Source: Aminobacter aminovorans (GTDB lineage: Bacteria > Pseudomonadota > Alphaproteobacteria > Rhizobiales > Rhizobiaceae). From it: DNA of 64,000 nucleotides. A model generated the notes under the pieces. The model ran no database searches, had not been told where the DNA came from, and saw nothing but the letters and a program-made list of their open reading frames with translations. The stretch spans positions 4,417,501 through 4,481,500 of the forward strand of contig NZ_UFSM01000001.1 in assembly GCF_900445235.1 (NCBI RefSeq), read 5' to 3'. The position numbers were made by a program, and so were the translations under genes. Positions 63,501 to 64,000 of the stretch are shown here, one piece after another; the first letter of the stretch is position 1; every line of letters begins with the position of its first letter.

Positions 63501-64000
63501 ATGACTTCGTCGTTGCCGGTCACCTTCGTCGTGACAGTGGATGCCGAAGCTGGGCCCCGGCGCAAGTCGGCGCATGCACAGCTTTCAGCGCTCTCGTGGC
63601 CCTTCGCGTTCGTCGAAGGCCTTACCCCTCAATGCGCTGAAACCGTTCAGCTTTACGACGCCAGACAGAACCGCAAGCATTCCAAGCGCCCGCTGGCGCC
63701 GGCCGAAGTGGCCGCCTATGCCAGCCACCGCAAGGCAATGCGCGCCTTCCTCGACACCGACGCGCCTATGGCTCTCATCCTCGAGGACGATTTCCGCCTG
63801 CTGGAGCCGGCAGCCTTTGCCGCCCGCATAGCGGCACTGCAGCAGGCGCCTGTGGAATGGGACATTCTCAAGCTGTTCGACTTCCAGGATCGACCGGTCG
63901 TAGAGTCGGTTGGGGTGGCCGACATCGCCATCGTTTCACATGGCAGCCCGACCGCCGGCATGGTCGGTTACCTCATCACCCGGCGTGGCGCGGAGAGTTT
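63501..64000 (+). CDS. Glycosyltransferase family 25 (LPS biosynthesis) protein, N-terminal part
   Basis: About 166 residues are visible from the ATG at 63501; the frame is open to the window edge. It shows the GT25 pattern: VTFVVTVDAE near the start, AEVAAYASHRKAMRAFL near residue 75, the acidic metal/nucleotide motif LILEDDFRLLEP near 95, EWDILKLFDF near 125 and GMVGYLITRRGAES at the edge. GT25 enzymes add sugars to lipooligosaccharide in many bacteria. No neighbouring LPS gene is visible, and the 175 bp upstream show no clear promoter. Confidence 0.82.
   Translation, partial: MTSSLPVTFVVTVDAEAGPRRKSAHAQLSALSWPFAFVEGLTPQCAETVQLYDARQNRKHSKRPLAPAEVAAYASHRKAMRAFLDTDAPMALILEDDFRLLEPAAFAARIAALQQAPVEWDILKLFDFQDRPVVESVGVADIAIVSHGSPTAGMVGYLITRRGAES

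Overview
The window looks like chromosomal DNA of a GC-rich alphaproteobacterium, most likely a Hyphomicrobiales/Phyllobacteriaceae member close to Mesorhizobium or Aminobacter. This is inferred from the rhizobial-type frcBCA/frcR fructose locus, the fused cysNC, lpsL, a glg operon ending in pgm, a BioY transporter and the high GC codon use. No 16S gene is present, so the genus is not fixed. Coding density is high. Most of the window is ordinary core metabolism, with two accessory-looking blocks and one broken junction.

Layout. 1-8034 (minus): glycogen operon glgP-glgB-glgC-glgA-pgm, with pgm cut by the window edge. 8215-14051: fructose locus, with the transporter frcB-frcC-frcA on the minus strand divergent from frcR, a RbsD/FucU mutarotase-like gene and a PfkB sugar kinase on the plus strand; an inverted repeat covers both -35 boxes between them. 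14287-21281: a DegT-family aminotransferase, the sulfate activation genes cysD-cysNC-cysQ, lpsL and bioY. 21501-30182: metallo-hydrolase, DUF1499 protein, acyl-CoA synthetase, an Ala/Glu-rich protein, a polysaccharide deacetylase, ppdK and a VOC protein, then tRNA-Gln(TTG) at 30420.

30587-42876 is the most interesting block. A LysR gene (dgdR-like) is divergent from a plus-strand gene train. The train encodes 2,2-dialkylglycine decarboxylase (dgdA), a split B12-dependent acyl-CoA mutase (small subunit, MeaB chaperone, large subunit), an enoyl-CoA hydratase, an acyl-CoA ligase, an AraC regulator, a type II 3-hydroxyacyl-CoA dehydrogenase-like SDR, a thiolase and a branched-chain-amino-acid-type binding protein. 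The mutase lacks the methylmalonyl-CoA signature residues. It carries Asp117 and Gln208 of 2-hydroxyisobutyryl-CoA mutase, but Val at position 90. The whole cluster reads as a pathway for alpha,alpha-dialkyl (2-methyl-2-amino or 2-hydroxy) acids, which I do not recognise as a described system.

43518-55141 is a peptidoglycan-recycling locus: murA-nagK-murQ-dppA-dppB-dppC-dppDF-(YfeW-like beta-lactamase)-anmK, divergent from an RpiR/MurR-type regulator. Three GGAAT-N5-ATTCC sites sit in its two main control regions.

55194-62629 (minus) holds an assimilatory nitrate reductase (nasA), nirD and a nirB that lacks its N-terminal ~120 residues. nirB is joined directly to an RND efflux pump gene that lacks its C-terminal two thirds. 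The join lies on a perfect 20-bp palindrome, so this is either a real deletion or an assembly error. The efflux adaptor, its TetR regulator with a 16-bp operator, and the start of a GT25 glycosyltransferase close the window.

Three tandem-repeat tracts stand out: 8141-8200, the reiterated 3' end of cysQ (15441-15531) and an in-frame 9-bp minisatellite inside the thiolase gene (41373-41424).
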